64,000 bases of DNA from Humibacillus xanthopallidus (GTDB lineage: Bacteria; Actinomycetota; Actinomycetes; Actinomycetales; Dermatophilaceae): assembly GCF_006716675.1 (NCBI RefSeq), contig NZ_VFPM01000002.1, forward strand, positions 1,054,001 to 1,118,000, read 5' to 3'. Positions 63,320-64,000 of this stretch are shown here, one piece after another; the stretch's first letter is position 1; each line of letters opens with the position of its first letter. A program made the position numbers and the translations under genes. The notes under the pieces were generated by a model. That model did not search any database. It saw nothing but the letters and a program-made list of their open reading frames with translations, and was not told the DNA's origin.

Positions 63320-64000
63320 ATGGCCGTCGTCACCATGCGCCAGCTCCTCGAGAGCGGCGTCCACTTCGGGCACCAGACCCGTCGCTGGAACCCCAAGATG
63401 AAGCGCTTCATCATGACCGAGCGCAACGGCATCTACATCATCGACCTCCAGCAGTCGCTGACGTACATCAACAACGCCTACGAGTTCGTCAAGGAGACCG
63501 TCGCCCACGGCGGCACCATCCTCTTCGTCGGCACGAAGAAGCAGGCCCAGGAGCCCATCGCCGAGCAGGCGACGCGCGTCGGCATGCCATACGTCAACCA
63601 CCGCTGGCTCGGTGGCATGCTCACCAACTTCCAGACGATCTCCAAGCGCCTCACGCGCCTCAAGGAGCTCGAGGAGCTGAACTTCGACGACGTGGCCGGT
63701 TCCGGCTACACGAAGAAGGAGCTGCTCATCCTCAAGCGCGAGAAGGACAAGCTGGAGAAGACCCTCGGCGGCATCCGCACGATGGCCAAGGTCCCCTCGG
63801 CCGTCTGGATCGTCGACACGAAGAAGGAGCACCTCGCCGTCGACGAGGCGCGCAAGCTCGGCCTGCCCGTCATCGCGATCCTCGACACGAACTGCGACCC
63901 CGACGAGGTCGACTACAAGATCCCCGGCAACGACGACGCGATCCGCTCCGTCACGCTGCTGACGCGGGTCGTCGCCGACGCCGTCGCCGACGGTCTCATG
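63320..64000 (+). CDS. rpsB: 30S ribosomal protein S2, 5' part
   Basis: S2 begins [20 protein letters not shown] and continues with [24 protein letters not shown] and [12 protein letters not shown], all diagnostic. AGGAGG lies 7 nt upstream of the ATG. The frame stays open to the window edge: 227 codons are visible, close to the end of the conserved core. tsf would be expected next. Confidence 0.97.
   Translation, partial: MAVVTMRQLLESGVHFGHQTRRWNPKMKRFIMTERNGIYIIDLQQSLTYINNAYEFVKETVAHGGTILFVGTKKQAQEPIAEQATRVGMPYVNHRWLGGMLTNFQTISKRLTRLKELEELNFDDVAGSGYTKKELLILKREKDKLEKTLGGIRTMAKVPSAVWIVDTKKEHLAVDEARKLGLPVIAILDTNCDPDEVDYKIPGNDDAIRSVTLLTRVVADAVADGLM

Overview
The window is high-GC (about 70 percent) actinobacterial chromosome. 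Gene order (DAK2-domain gene, recG, rsmD, coaD, yceD, rpmF, rnc, mutM; smc, ftsY; amt, glnB, glnD, ffh; rpsP, khpA, rimM, trmD; rplS, lepB, rnhB, yraN, comM, dprA, xerC, rpsB) is typical of the phylum. The protein texture and the trmD fusion fit Micrococcales, most likely near Intrasporangiaceae (inference, not a placement). Many genes start leaderless: a TANNNT-type -10 lies 6-7 nt before ATG or GTG.

Layout. 1-6919: DNA repair, CoA synthesis and ribosome-biogenesis genes. 7040-16260: accessory metabolism (flavin reductase, hydroxyacid-oxoacid transhydrogenase-like enzyme, M3 peptidase, MOSC protein, acyltransferase-3/SGNH protein, acylphosphatase, chorismate mutase, FMN-binding protein). 16373-27828: smc, ftsY, the nitrogen-sensing operon amt-glnB-glnD behind GlnR-like half-sites, and ffh. 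27829-29280: an AbiEi-like gene bracketed by dense hairpin and direct repeats. 29278-32150: hydrolase, amidohydrolase and a GNAT protein with a tail. 32322-41144: ribosomal, tRNA-modification, secretion and repair genes ending in comM.

41145-51090 is an integrated element of about 9.9 kb. A serine integrase has split comM; the last 33 codons lie at 51088-51189. Rejoining the two GTC triplets restores a 519-codon comM whose stop overlaps the dprA start. The element carries a P-loop replication-type ATPase, a WhiB-like regulator, many small zinc-ribbon or unknown proteins and a P27-type small terminase, but no large terminase, portal, capsid or tail gene. It therefore looks like a phage satellite or heavily reduced prophage. 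51186-64000 returns to core genes (dprA, xerC, M23 protein, aminotransferase, lipoprotein, a giant phosphodiesterase/5'-nucleotidase fusion, membrane proteins) and ends inside rpsB.

The strongest unexplained signal is a short word. The octamer CGGCATAC (or GTATGCCG) occurs about 37 times in the 54 kb of core DNA, in both orientations equally, often forcing rare ATA, TAT or GTA codons, and not once in the 9.9 kb element. About two would be expected from base composition. It behaves like a genome signature such as an uptake sequence or a protein-binding or methylation site. Three other repeat families (hairpins at convergent gene ends, an array between dprA and xerC, and a 12-bp unit cluster around the AbiEi-like gene) also deserve attention.
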